Part shown: piece after piece, positions 55,488 to 63,797 of the stretch | Position numbering within the stretch: the first letter of the stretch is position 1 | Layout: each line of letters opens with the position of its first letter | DNA from: Phycisphaerales bacterium UBA5793 | GTDB taxonomy: Bacteria; Planctomycetota; Phycisphaerae; Phycisphaerales; UBA5793 | Direction of reading: 5' to 3' | DNA length: 64,000 bases | Assembly: GCA_002418285.1 (NCBI GenBank) | Contig: DIDT01000049.1 | Coordinates: 103,869-167,868, forward strand | Notes under the pieces: generated by a model | The model's database searches: none | What the model was told of the DNA's origin: nothing | Seen by the model: only the letters and a program-made list of their open reading frames with translations | Program-made: the position numbers and the translations under genes

Positions 55488-56710
55488 TGGCGACTCTCCT
55501 TCCAGGGCGGTAAGGCAATTTCCGGTCGCGGCCATTCAGCCAGGGATTCGAGTTCGCCCGGCGATCGATCCGGCACCAGATTGTCGATGCGTTCGATGAG
55601 CAGATCCGCCAGCAGCGGGGCGAACGCGAGCTTGGTCGGCCAGGCGAAGAGCACTGATCCAATCTCGTGGATGACCGGCCGATCAGGTCGCGATTGATCC
55701 GCCTGGGAGCCCTCGACTCGATCGATGTGGAAGGCGTCCCACACCAGCTGCGAAAGGTCGAGCCACGGGAAAAGCGTCGCCAACTCCCGACGCGCTGTCG
55801 CGATCTGCTCCATTCGCGAGCGGCCAACTCCCGACTCAGCCAGTTCGCCACCGAGGTACCAGACGCGGCGACTGGGGTCTTCGCGCCAGTCATGGGAGGT
55901 TACGGTCAACCGCGGCCTCGATCCGGTTTCGAGGCAATGACCGAACATGGGATGCTCGATCGGACCCCGCGCCAGCACCATGTGCAACGGTCGACGCTGG
56001 AGAAGCGAGGGGTCGGCGCCGAGTTGTTCGAGCAGCGCCGCGCTTCCTCCGCCGGCGGTGCAGACCACCGCACCGGCCCGAATCATCGCCTCGCGCACCA
56101 GGCCGTCATCGGTGTATTTCACGGTGCATTCCATGCCCGATCGGCCACCGTCGCACTTGCGGATTGACGTGTCATTGCCGTTCACCCAAAGGGTCACTCC
56201 GCCCGCACTGCCCGCAAGTCGCGCGAGCAACGAGGGCACATCGAGTACGACTTCGTCGACTTGATAGACCGAGCCGCGAAAGGCGCTGGGCGCGAGAAGA
56301 GCGGGGTAGTGTTCGCGCGCGACCGATCTCACGCGTGATCGCATGACCGAAGCGGCAAAAAAAGTTGTAATCCTGGAGGGGAGTGAACGCTGCGACCAGA
56401 GGTACTGGCGGTCTGAGAGTACGGCAGTGCCGGAGAGATCGATCTCGCCTTCTCCCGCCAGTGCGGCCTTCCATCTTGAGGGCATGGCACGTATGGCTTC
56501 AGAGGCGCCGGTGATGCGATTGGTCAGCGCGTACTTGGTTCCGCCGTGGATGATTCCCTGCGACGCAACCGTTTGTCCCCGGCCAATTTGGTGCGATTCA
56601 AGCAGCACGACGCTGCGTCCCTCGCGCAGCAATCGCTGCATCAACCAGAGGCCCGCGATGCCGGCTCCGATGATCACGACATCCGCGCTCGCCTTGTAAG
56701 CCGAAGACAT
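55466..56710 (-). CDS. FAD-dependent oxidoreductase (DAO family)
   Basis: ATG 56710 (MSSAYKASADVVIIGAGIAGL) gives 414 residues. The dinucleotide motif is G-A-G-I-A-G with a terminal Glu in VVLLESHQIGRGQT, and SQGIIHGGTKYAL is the DAO-type flavin loop. VVCTAGGGSAALLEQLG and RRVWYLGGELAESGVG follow. Such proteins oxidise amines, glycerol-phosphate or 2-hydroxy acids; the substrate is not predicted. It overlaps the aldo/keto reductase gene. Confidence 0.86.
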   Translation of the reverse strand: MSSAYKASADVVIIGAGIAGLWLMQRLLREGRSVVLLESHQIGRGQTVASQGIIHGGTKYALTNRITGASEAIRAMPSRWKAALAGEGEIDLSGTAVLSDRQYLWSQRSLPSRITTFFAASVMRSRVRSVAREHYPALLAPSAFRGSVYQVDEVVLDVPSLLARLAGSAGGVTLWVNGNDTSIRKCDGGRSGMECTVKYTDDGLVREAMIRAGAVVCTAGGGSAALLEQLGADPSLLQRRPLHMVLARGPIEHPMFGHCLETGSRPRLTVTSHDWREDPSRRVWYLGGELAESGVGRSRMEQIATARRELATLFPWLDLSQLVWDAFHIDRVEGSQADQSRPDRPVIHEIGSVLFAWPTKLAFAPLLADLLIERIDNLVPDRSPGELESLAEWPRPEIALPPWKESRQWHTFDR

Positions 56711-56916
56711 GAGTGCATCATTCGGAGTGGTCGACAGGTGGTCAATGCGGACTGGCGGAGAGGCGCCCAAAGCCGCTGGTTCATCTTTTTGTTTCAAGGG
56801 GGTAGTAGAACGCGTCCGATAGTGGTACAAATTATGGGGTGGCTCATCAGTGTGCGAGCCCCAGACACCGACCGATTCGCGTTCTGCTCCGACACCTCCA
56901 TCAAAGGAGAATTCAG

Positions 56917-57117
56917 ATGGCGAAGAAGAAGACCAAGAAGAAGACTGCAAAGAAGAAGACCAAGAAGAAGGCAGCGAAGAAGCGGACTGCAAAGAAGCGG
57001 ACCGCCAAGAAGACCAAGAAGAAGACTGCGAAGAAGAAGACCGCAAAGAAGAAGACTGCAAAGAAGAAGACCAAGAAGAAGGCCCGTCGCAAGAAGGCCA
57101 CCAAGAAGATGGCCTGA
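56917..57117 (+). CDS. Lysine-rich histone H1-like DNA-binding protein
   Basis: This 66-residue protein is almost entirely Lys, Thr and Ala with a few Arg, arranged as imperfect repeats of KKKTAKKKT and KKRTAKKRT. It is preceded by a perfect AAAGGAG ribosome site 6 bases before ATG 56917. The composition matches the C-terminal tail of eukaryotic H1 and bacterial Hc1-like proteins, so nucleoid compaction through DNA backbone charge is inferred. The strict AAG codon preference and short repeats make the gene a tandem repeat at DNA level. Confidence 0.88.
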   Translation: MAKKKTKKKTAKKKTKKKAAKKRTAKKRTAKKTKKKTAKKKTAKKKTAKKKTKKKARRKKATKKMA

Positions 57118-57218
57118 GGCCCAATGCCTTCAGGCCGCGGCTGAGACTTCGCCATGGTGCGACCTCCAGCCGGCCTACTCGAGACAGTCGGTGTCTCACC
57201 AATGTCGCGAATCACAGT

Positions 57219-57255
57219 CGAGGACGCCAGAATCGGCGTCCTCGGTTGTTTTTCT
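57219..57255 (+). terminator. Terminator after the H1-like gene
   Basis: GAGGACGCC and GGCGTCCTC (10 bp including the flanking C-G) enclose a 6-base loop, followed by GGTTGTTTTTC. It lies 100 bases after the H1-like stop and 49 bases before the ferredoxin start. Confidence 0.85.
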
Positions 57256-57303
57256 CGCGCGTATCATGGTCCACGACGCCCCCCCACAGCCAAGGAACCC
57301 GCC

Positions 57304-57564
57304 GTGACGCACGTGATCGCCGAGCCCTGTATCAACACCAAGGACACCTCCTGCGTCACCGTCTGTCCGGTTGATTGCATCCACCCCACGAAGGACGAAC
57401 CTGCATTCGAGACCGAAGCCCAGTTGTACATCGACCCGGCCACCTGCATCGACTGCGGCCTCTGCGTCGTGGAATGTCCCGTGCAGGCAATCTACCTCGA
57501 GGCGGACCTCCCTCTCGAGTGGCGCAAGTTCATTGACCTCAACCTCGCCTTCTACAAGCGCTGA
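57304..57564 (+). CDS. fdxA: 7Fe-type ferredoxin
   Basis: The protein has 86 residues from GTG 57304 after AAGGA. The first cluster site is C-x7-C-x3-C-P (PCINTKDTSCVTVCP). It lacks the fourth close Cys, the pattern of a [3Fe-4S] site. The second is C-x2-C-x2-C-x3-C-P (CIDCGLCVVECP), a [4Fe-4S] site. It is a soluble low-potential electron carrier. The final LEWRKFIDLNLAFYKR helix is also seen in FdxA-like proteins. The partner enzyme is not apparent from the neighbours. Confidence 0.93.
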   Translation: MTHVIAEPCINTKDTSCVTVCPVDCIHPTKDEPAFETEAQLYIDPATCIDCGLCVVECPVQAIYLEADLPLEWRKFIDLNLAFYKR

Positions 57565-57620
57565 CGTCGTCGGGCTCTCCCAACGCCGACCGCCCACAGC
57601 ACCTGCCCTACCCTTGCTTC

Positions 57621-58718
57621 ATGCACGGTTCCGAGATCGATGACCATCTGACTGCTCGCCTCGACGAGATGGCTGCGCGCGTCGCCGAACTCGACGCCCT
57701 GCTGGCCGATCCCGAGGTGACCGCCGACTATCGGCAGGTGCGCGAGCTGAGTATGCAGCGGGCCGCCCTGGCGCCCACCTGCGATCGCTATCGGCAGTAC
57801 CGGAAGCTACGGCGGCAGCACGAGGAAACCGAAGCACTCGCCAGGGGCGGGGCGGACGATGAACTCGCTGCACTGGCGCAGGAAGAACTGCCACAGATCG
57901 AATCGCAACTTGAAGATCTCTGGCTGCGGCTGCGCACCGACCTGGTTTCCTCCGAAGATCGTTCCATCGGTTCGATCATTCTCGAACTCCGCGCGGGGGT
58001 GGGTGGTGACGAAGCCAGCCTGTGGGTGGGCGACCTGCTTGAGATGTACCGCGGCTATGCGCAGAGCAAAGGGTGGAAGGTCGATGACATGGACTTTTCG
58101 CCCGGCGACGCGGGCGGTTACCGCAGCGTCGTTCTCAACATCACGGGCGAAGGCGTGTGGGCCCACCTCGGCTACGAAGGCGGAACGCACCAGGTCAAAC
58201 GTGTGCCCGCGACCGAAGCGCAGGGCCGGGTGCACACCTCCACCGCGACCGTCGCCGTGCTGCCTGAACCTGAGGAGATCGAACTCGAAATCGATCCCGA
58301 GGAGGTCAAAGTCTCCATCACCACGGCACAGGGACCGGGCGGACAGAACGTGAACAAGGTCGCGACGGCCGTGCATCTCATTCACGTGCCAACCGGCATC
58401 GAAGTGCGCATGCAGGAGTCCAAGAGCCAGCAGCAGAATCGCGAAAAAGCCTGGAAGCTGCTCCGGGCCCGGCTCTACGAACGCAAGATGGAAGAGGCGC
58501 GCAAACAGCGGGACGAGCAGCGTGTGGCGATGATCGGCTCGGGGGGGCGTGCAGAGAAGATCCGGACTTACCGGTACAAAGAGAACGTGGTCGTCGATCA
58601 CCGGATTAACCAGAGTTTCAACCTCGGCCGGGTGCTCGAGGGTGAACTCGAGCCCGTGGTGGCGGCGCTGATTGAGAACGACATGGCCCAACGCCTGGCC
58701 AATCTGGGGAAGGACTGA
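57621..58718 (+). CDS. prfA: Peptide chain release factor 1
   Basis: RF1 releases the peptide at UAA and UAG. The protein has 365 residues, which is normal. Codon-reading P-A-T is in KRVPATEAQGRVHTS, and the peptidyl-hydrolysis GGQ is in QGPGGQNVNK. Standard are LRAGVGGDEASLW, HLIHVPTGIEVRMQESKSQQQN and IRTYRYKENVVVDHRIN. It overlaps the next gene by one base (TGATG). Confidence 0.97.
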   Translation: MHGSEIDDHLTARLDEMAARVAELDALLADPEVTADYRQVRELSMQRAALAPTCDRYRQYRKLRRQHEETEALARGGADDELAALAQEELPQIESQLEDLWLRLRTDLVSSEDRSIGSIILELRAGVGGDEASLWVGDLLEMYRGYAQSKGWKVDDMDFSPGDAGGYRSVVLNITGEGVWAHLGYEGGTHQVKRVPATEAQGRVHTSTATVAVLPEPEEIELEIDPEEVKVSITTAQGPGGQNVNKVATAVHLIHVPTGIEVRMQESKSQQQNREKAWKLLRARLYERKMEEARKQRDEQRVAMIGSGGRAEKIRTYRYKENVVVDHRINQSFNLGRVLEGELEPVVAALIENDMAQRLANLGKD

Positions 58719-59449
58719 TGACCTCCGTCTCGCCGAATTCGCTCGCCCCCCTGCTCATTGTCGCGGCTGTCCGCGACGAAGTGCGCTCCGTGCTACCGGG
58801 TTCGACGGTGAACCCGACAACCAACATACGCGTGGGATGGCCGATCATTTCGGTCAATCCAAACGTGACGGTGGCGCTCAGCGGCGTCGGTCGGGCGAAT
58901 GCCGCCGGCGCAACTGTTCAGGCTCTGACACTTCGCCGGTATTCCGCGGTGCTCAGCGTCGGTGTCGCCGGGGCGTTGCACGGCAGCGGACTGTCCATCG
59001 GCGACGTGGTGTTGGCGACGCACTCCGTGTTTGCCGAGGAGGGCATCGATCTGCCCGATGGACCGGCCGACATGAGCGCCCTGGCGTTTCCGCTGGGAGA
59101 TGAGCCGTGGTGCGATGGCAATCGCATCCAGCCTGACACGGCGCTTCTCGACCTGCTCGCCGGTTCGATCGGGCAGGGCGTCGAGCGGGGCGTGGTGGCG
59201 ACGGTGGCGCGGTGCAGCGGAACAGATCGTGCGGCAGCCGCGGTCGCTGTGCAGACCGGCGCGCGAGCTGAGGCGATGGAGGGCGCGGCTGCGTTGCTCG
59301 CAGCGCATCGCATGGGCGTACACAAGTGCGCCGAGGTTCGCGTTATCAGCAATACCTGTGGCGACCGGTTGCGCCAACACTGGGATCTGTCAGCCGCGTT
59401 CAATCGCATCGATCTGATGCTGGAGCGGATCTTGGAACTGGCGAAGTAA
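58718..59449 (+). CDS. mqnB: Futalosine hydrolase / nucleoside phosphorylase-like protein
   Basis: The protein has 243 residues. The fold is recognised by LLIVAAVRDEVRSVLPG (N-terminal), VALSGVGRANAAGAT, SVGVAGALHGSGLSIGDVVLATHSV, and the catalytic block ARAEAMEGAAALLAAHR followed by RVISNTCGDR and WDLSAAF. MEGAA with ISN and W-D-x-x-A-F is the pattern of MqnB, which releases hypoxanthine from futalosine in the alternative menaquinone pathway. Many planctomycetes use that pathway. Other mqn genes are not in the window, so a different purine nucleosidase is possible. Confidence 0.85.
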   Translation: MTSVSPNSLAPLLIVAAVRDEVRSVLPGSTVNPTTNIRVGWPIISVNPNVTVALSGVGRANAAGATVQALTLRRYSAVLSVGVAGALHGSGLSIGDVVLATHSVFAEEGIDLPDGPADMSALAFPLGDEPWCDGNRIQPDTALLDLLAGSIGQGVERGVVATVARCSGTDRAAAAVAVQTGARAEAMEGAAALLAAHRMGVHKCAEVRVISNTCGDRLRQHWDLSAAFNRIDLMLERILELAK

Positions 59450-59493
59450 TCTCGACGTCGCGCCGCACTTCGCCGAGTTGCACACGACACACT

Positions 59494-60036
59494 CTACCGC
59501 CCTTGCCCAGACTCCGTGGGACTGCCGGCAGTGTCGAGTTGTTCAATGAGTCGTTCGATGTAGCGCCAGGCGTTGAGTTCGAGGCGGATTCCCCGCAGTG
59601 CGTGGGCGTCGGGCGGATTGCCGATGGAGTGGAAGAGCTCGCCGACGCGCTGTCGATACGCGGCTCGCTGCTGCTCGGCCCACTGTTCGACCCTCTGCTT
59701 GCCCTGCGCATCGCCGGAATGCACCGCCTCTTCGAGTTCCTGCCGCACTTCGAGGATGTCCATGAGAAAGTCGTCGGGCAGGCTCTTGTCGTCGCTCTTG
59801 CCGGGTCCGCCGAAAAACGTGAGCAGCGCCTCGGCGCGCTGTTCATCATCTTCGAGCACGACGCGCGCGCGGTTGATTTCGGCGGAGCGCTGTTCGGCTT
59901 CGCTCCGCCTGACCGGATCGGCAAAGCGATCGGGGTGCCACTTGGCCGCTTTGGTCAGATAGGCGCGCTGCAGATGGGCGCGATCGATGTCATAATCGCG
60001 ACCCAGGCCGAGCGTTGCAAATGGATCGAAAGGCAT
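59494..60036 (-). CDS. hscB: HscB-like J-domain co-chaperone
   Basis: The protein has 180 residues. A J domain at the N-terminus has ATLGLGRDYDIDRAHLQRAYLTKAAKWHPDRF, with the HPD tripeptide that stimulates Hsp70 ATPase. SLPDDFLMDILEVRQELEEA and a helical C-terminus fit the HscB scaffold, which hands IscU to HscA in Fe-S cluster assembly. No iscU or hscA gene is adjacent, so the identification rests on domain order. A general DnaJ-domain protein remains possible. Confidence 0.78.
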   Translation of the reverse strand: MPFDPFATLGLGRDYDIDRAHLQRAYLTKAAKWHPDRFADPVRRSEAEQRSAEINRARVVLEDDEQRAEALLTFFGGPGKSDDKSLPDDFLMDILEVRQELEEAVHSGDAQGKQRVEQWAEQQRAAYRQRVGELFHSIGNPPDAHALRGIRLELNAWRYIERLIEQLDTAGSPTESGQGR

Positions 60037-60093
60037 GCGCGATGATAGGCGGCCGCTGCGGCGCGCCGGGTCGTGCTCGCGAATCAGGAGGAC

Positions 60094-61206
60094 TTACCCC
60101 GCCGCGGCGCGAAAGTCTCCCGGGCGCGATGCGCTCGGTCGTCCTCCTCGCGCGGGGCGCGACTTGCCGCTCGCGGATTTGCCGTTAGGCGACTTGCCGT
60201 TGGTGCCCTTGTCGTTGAGCAGGTGGCAGCCGAAGCGGCCGCGCGCTTCCATGAAGAAGCGGCTGGGCTTGTCGTCGTTGATCTGCTCATTGAGTTTGCT
60301 CAGCGCTTCGCACTCGATTTGCCGCACGCGTTCGCGCGTCAGGCCGATTTCGCGGCCGACTTCCTTGAGGGTGCGCGGCTCGCGGCCGTCGAGGCCGAAG
60401 CGCAGGCGAAGCACCGTCGCTTCGCGATCGTCGATCACTTCGAGCAGTTTGCGGATCGTGCGGATTTCATCGTCGTAGATGATGGACTCTTCGGGCTGGT
60501 CGGAGCGGTTGTCGGCGAAGATCTCGGAAAAGTTGATCACCTCGCCGTCCTTGCCCGCCGGAGCCTGCGTCGAGCATTGCAGCGCCCGCACGGCGCGACG
60601 AATGACGAGCACTTTCTTGGCGGGGATCTCGAGCACTTCGGCGAGTTCGTGCAGTGAGGGCGCGCGGCCGAGCTTGGCTTCGAGATCGTGCGTCGCCTGC
60701 TTCCACTTGGCGATGTGCTCGACCATGTAGGCGGGGATGTTGATCGGCTGGCCGGCGTTGATCAGGGCGCGCTTGATGGCCTGCTTGATCCACCAGGAGG
60801 CGTAGGTCGAGAAGCGGGCTCCTTGCGCCGGATCAAAGCCCTCGACGGCGCGGATGAGACCGACGTTGCCTTCTTCGATGAGATCCGCCAGATGCATCCC
60901 ACGATTGAGGTACTTCTTGGCGATGGAGACGACCAGGCGGAGGTTGGCGCGCACGAGCAGGTCGCGCGCCTCGGGATCGCTTTCGTTGACCACGCGCCAG
61001 CCGAGGTACTTCTCCTCGAGGGCCTCGAGCAGCGGCGTGTCGTTAATGTGACGGAGATACAGCTGCAGTTCAGTCTGCAGCCCTGCATCTTCCGTCCCCT
61101 TGGCGCTTCGCGTGCTCAAACGAGACCTTCCCCTGCGTGGCGCACTGCCGGTGCTGTGGCGTGGTCCACCGGGCCGGCTGTGCTGGCGCTGCCCGATGGT
61201 ATTCAT
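60094..61206 (-). CDS. RNA polymerase sigma factor, RpoD/SigA (group 1-2)
   Basis: The chosen start is ATG 61206 (MNTIGQRQHS), giving 370 residues. Region 1.2/2.1 is QLYLRHINDTPLLEALEEKYLG and ANLRLVVSIAKKYLNRGMHLADLIEEGNVGLIRAVEGFDP; region 2.4 FSTYASWWIKQAIKRAL; region 3 INIPAYMVEHIAKWKQA; region 4.2 RTLKEVGREIGLTRERVRQIE. These recognise TATAAT/TTGACA-type promoters. The N-terminal 40 residues are short for a primary sigma, so this may be a group 2 factor. The C-terminal tail is basic and repetitive (KGTNGKSPNGKSASGKS), unusual for sigma factors. Confidence 0.92.
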   Translation of the reverse strand: MNTIGQRQHSRPGGPRHSTGSAPRRGRSRLSTRSAKGTEDAGLQTELQLYLRHINDTPLLEALEEKYLGWRVVNESDPEARDLLVRANLRLVVSIAKKYLNRGMHLADLIEEGNVGLIRAVEGFDPAQGARFSTYASWWIKQAIKRALINAGQPINIPAYMVEHIAKWKQATHDLEAKLGRAPSLHELAEVLEIPAKKVLVIRRAVRALQCSTQAPAGKDGEVINFSEIFADNRSDQPEESIIYDDEIRTIRKLLEVIDDREATVLRLRFGLDGREPRTLKEVGREIGLTRERVRQIECEALSKLNEQINDDKPSRFFMEARGRFGCHLLNDKGTNGKSPNGKSASGKSRPARGGRPSASRPGDFRAAAG

Positions 61207-61403
61207 CCCCAAGATCAGCCACCACGGAATGCGATTCGACCGGCTATTCGGTGCGGCACGCGCCGGAGTGGAGGGCCGGAGGCCACCGTACTATTCGTCC
61301 GTACTCCACTTTGGTTCGACAATTGACGAGAAACACTTGAGGCAGAGTGGTCAGAGGGACGGTTGTCCATGTCAGGGATGTCGGGCCGATAAGGATTTCC
61401 AGC

Positions 61404-62168
61404 ATGGCGGACGAAGATCTCACACCGATTCTGCGAAACTGGCCCTATGTGAGCGGCGAGGTGAACGTCCGCCTCATCCAGGCCGATGACGCCCGGATGA
61501 TTATCCAGATGCGTGTGGATCTGGGTATTCTGCAGATGGAGACGACGGGGCGGCCCGATGGCACCCAACCGGATGGATTCGAGTCCCTGCTTGAGGCGGT
61601 TGCGGCGGCCCTGCAATCCCACGTGGACGAGCATGGTGACGCCGAGGGCTTTACCCTCACCTCTGAACACTGCCGCCGCCTGCGGGAAGAGGCCATCCAG
61701 TTTTACCATCGTTATGTCAGCCTGCTCGCCCTGGAGGAGTACGACGGGGTCATGCGGGACACTGAACACAACTTGCACATCATTGAGTTCTGCCGTGAGT
61801 TCGGCGAGACTGAATTCGACCAGACCGTGATGGAGCAGTTGCGTTGCAACACGCTCATGATGCACGCGCGAGCGGAAGCGAGCAAAGCCGTGGCCGCCAA
61901 GGACACGCGAGCCGCACTGGCGGCCATTGACGAAGGCCTGGAAGCCATCCGGCAGGCTATCGAGGCCGAAGGGCAGGATGAGGAGGATGCGTTCGAGACA
62001 TCTGCGGAGGTGCAACTGCTGCGGTCGATGCGCGATGCGCTGGTACCCAAGCTTCCTGTCAGCCAACGCAGTGAGCTGCACGACCGCCTCAAGGCAGCGC
62101 TGGCAGCCGAAAATTACGAGTTGGCGGCGATTCTGCGCGACGAATTGCGGATGCTGCGAGACGATTAG
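61404..62168 (+). CDS. UvrB/UvrC-motif protein
   Basis: This 254-residue protein is acidic and largely helical. ATG 61404 follows AAGGA by 9 bases. The C-terminus (SELHDRLKAALAAENYELAAILRDELRML) is the UVR motif, a helical hairpin that in UvrB binds UvrC and in McsA and relatives mediates protein contacts. The N-terminal part (LTPILRNWPYVSGEVNVRLIQ) is a planctomycete-conserved segment of unknown role as I recall it. A repair or kinase-adaptor function is inferred only from the motif. Confidence 0.82.
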   Translation: MADEDLTPILRNWPYVSGEVNVRLIQADDARMIIQMRVDLGILQMETTGRPDGTQPDGFESLLEAVAAALQSHVDEHGDAEGFTLTSEHCRRLREEAIQFYHRYVSLLALEEYDGVMRDTEHNLHIIEFCREFGETEFDQTVMEQLRCNTLMMHARAEASKAVAAKDTRAALAAIDEGLEAIRQAIEAEGQDEEDAFETSAEVQLLRSMRDALVPKLPVSQRSELHDRLKAALAAENYELAAILRDELRMLRDD

Positions 62169-62183
62169 CCGGGGATGGGTTGG

Positions 62184-62618
62184 TCAGGCAGCGCGCGTCG
62201 CCTGGGCCTGCCTCACGCCGATCCTGTAGTGGCGCGGCGTAACTGTCTGCCCCGAAACGGGATCGGTCGTGGCCTCCACCTCATCGCATCGCATGACGAC
62301 GGCAATCCGACCGCGTACGCGAAACGGCGCCAGGCGCACCTCCACGTACTCGCCGACGGGAATCGGCCGCTCGGAGCGGAAGCCGAGCCCGGAGTGGCTG
62401 ATATCAGCCAGTTCGACCGTACCACCCAGGAACGACTTGAAGGGATCGAGGCAGATGAGCCGGGCCCAGCCGCTTGTCGTCGCCCGCCCCTCGTGGCGAC
62501 GGTCAAAACGGAGCGAAACCTCGCGATCACCCGGCCAAGATGCCTGCGCCGACCGGTCGGCGGTGGGGATACAAGCGGATCTGTGATCGAGTTTGAGTGC
62601 CATTTCTGCTGCGTCCAC
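62184..62618 (-). CDS. PilZ-domain protein
   Basis: The protein has 144 residues and was extended to GTG 62618; ATG 62603 is an alternative start. The c-di-GMP-binding features of PilZ are partly present: an Arg-rich R-x-x-x-R region (RFDRRHEGR) and the D-x-S-x-x-G motif (ADISHSGLGF), followed by VGEYVEVRLAP and IAVVMRCDEV strands. A cytoplasmic c-di-GMP effector for surface or motility traits is likely. Confidence 0.8.
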   Translation of the reverse strand: MDAAEMALKLDHRSACIPTADRSAQASWPGDREVSLRFDRRHEGRATTSGWARLICLDPFKSFLGGTVELADISHSGLGFRSERPIPVGEYVEVRLAPFRVRGRIAVVMRCDEVEATTDPVSGQTVTPRHYRIGVRQAQATRAA

Positions 62619-63030
62619 CCCGAGGGTTGAGGATCATCTCACCCCCTCTGGCGAGATCATCGGACGCCGAGCGGATCAGGTTGAGAGACAATGCGCCAGC
62701 ACGCGGTGTGCAGTATGCGAGACGATGCGCTCGCCGCTTCGGTTTTGCCGCGGTCGGCCCGCCAGACGGTCGAGGCCAGGCACCTGGAGGTCCTATAACA
62801 ACATAATTGCTAGACAATTTGCGCTTTATCCACAAAATCACCGGATTGGGGGTTGACGGTAGAGTCCCGTTCTGGTATCACATGCTCAACACTCTGGAGG
62901 GGTGCCGGAAAGGGAGTTCTTCCTGCCCGGAAACGGCGGTCCAGTCGGTCGGCCTCCCCCTCTCGCGTGCGGCTTCAGACGTGGTATCTGTGGCAATCTG
63001 GCTGAACACATCTGTGAGGGGAGAATTTCC
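62619..63030. other. Long upstream region of the PEP-CTERM gene
   Basis: About 410 bases without an accepted gene. It contains an AT-rich block near 62800-62850, the promoter listed separately and a leader of about 143 bases. A 50-codon frame in the leader ends inside the next start codon but begins before the predicted transcription start. Confidence 0.4.
62853..62881 (+). promoter_or_regulatory. Sigma-70 promoter of the PEP-CTERM gene
   Basis: TTGACG (62853-62858) and TATCAC (62876-62881) are 17 bases apart. The predicted start near 62888 leaves a 143-base leader. The ribosome site GAGGGGAG at 63016-63023 precedes GTG 63031. Confidence 0.6.
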
Positions 63031-63666
63031 GTGAAAACTGCTTTGACATTCGCATGCGTTGCGAGCCTTGCGCTGGCTTCAACGTCTCTGGGCGACATTC
63101 TCGACGCCAACCCTTCCGCCAACAACGGCGGATCGGCGAACTGGGCCATGTTCTTCGATCTGACTTCGAATGGACCGGGTCTGGCGGTCACGCACATGAC
63201 GACGGCGAGCAACGCCGCCGCCTTCTCCACGTTCAATATCGAGATCTTCACTCGCAGCGGCAGCGGACTGGGCAACCCCGGCCCTGGCCAGTCGACCGAC
63301 GGCTGGACTTCGCTGGGTGTGGTCGAAGCGACGCAGGGTGACACCAACAGCGGCATCTCCCAACTCATCGACATCCCCGACATCGCCATCGGCGCCGGTG
63401 ACACCACGGGTGTGGCGGTCCTCTTTACCGTCGCTGGCCCGCGCTATTTCGGCACCGGCTCCCCGCCGTGGCAGGTCTTCGAAGACGCCAACCTCAAGCT
63501 CACGACCGGCGACGCCCGCTCGGCACCGTTCACCAGCGGCGGCAGCTTCTTCTCGTCCCGCGGCCTGGTCGGCGCGCTGACGTACGAAGTCATCCCGGCC
63601 CCGAGCACGCTCATGCTCATGGGTATGGGCGGCCTGCTGGCCGCCGGTCGTCGCCGTCGCGTCTGA
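63031..63666 (+). CDS. PEP-CTERM-type exported protein
   Basis: The protein has 211 residues from GTG 63031. The signal peptide is MKTALTFACVASLALASTSLG. The C-terminal sorting signal is IPAPSTLMLMGMGGLLAAGRRRR, with PAPS in place of P-E-P, a membrane helix and an arginine tail, read by an exosortase. The mature domain is beta-rich (GLAVTHMTTASNAAAFSTFNIEIFTRSGSG; VEATQGDTNSGISQLIDIPDIAI). The sorting system itself (epsH/xrtA type) is not in the window. The function is unknown; extracellular matrix or holdfast roles are usual. Confidence 0.9.
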   Translation: MKTALTFACVASLALASTSLGDILDANPSANNGGSANWAMFFDLTSNGPGLAVTHMTTASNAAAFSTFNIEIFTRSGSGLGNPGPGQSTDGWTSLGVVEATQGDTNSGISQLIDIPDIAIGAGDTTGVAVLFTVAGPRYFGTGSPPWQVFEDANLKLTTGDARSAPFTSGGSFFSSRGLVGALTYEVIPAPSTLMLMGMGGLLAAGRRRRV

Positions 63667-63702
63667 GCACGGAACTTGCCTTTCCCTGTATCTCCGTGGA
63701 AG

Positions 63703-63740
63703 CAACCCCCGGCCGGAAGCGGCCGGGGGTTGTTCGTTGA
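63703..63740 (+). terminator. Terminator of the PEP-CTERM gene
   Basis: CAACCCCCGGCC (63703-63714) pairs perfectly with GGCCGGGGGTTG (63721-63732), loop 6 bases, then TTCGTTG. Confidence 0.85.
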
Positions 63741-63797
63741 ATAGAGTCGGCGAAGCGCGCGATTCGATCGCTCACCCACCAGACGCCGCCGCGTCAT

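Noticed and set aside
62882..63034. A 50-codon frame (MLNTLEGCRKG...) whose stop overlaps the GTG start of the PEP-CTERM gene, like a leader peptide
   Set aside because: Its ATG lies upstream of the transcription start predicted from the TTGACG-17-TATCAC promoter and has no ribosome site. The stop overlap is a common coincidence in this composition.
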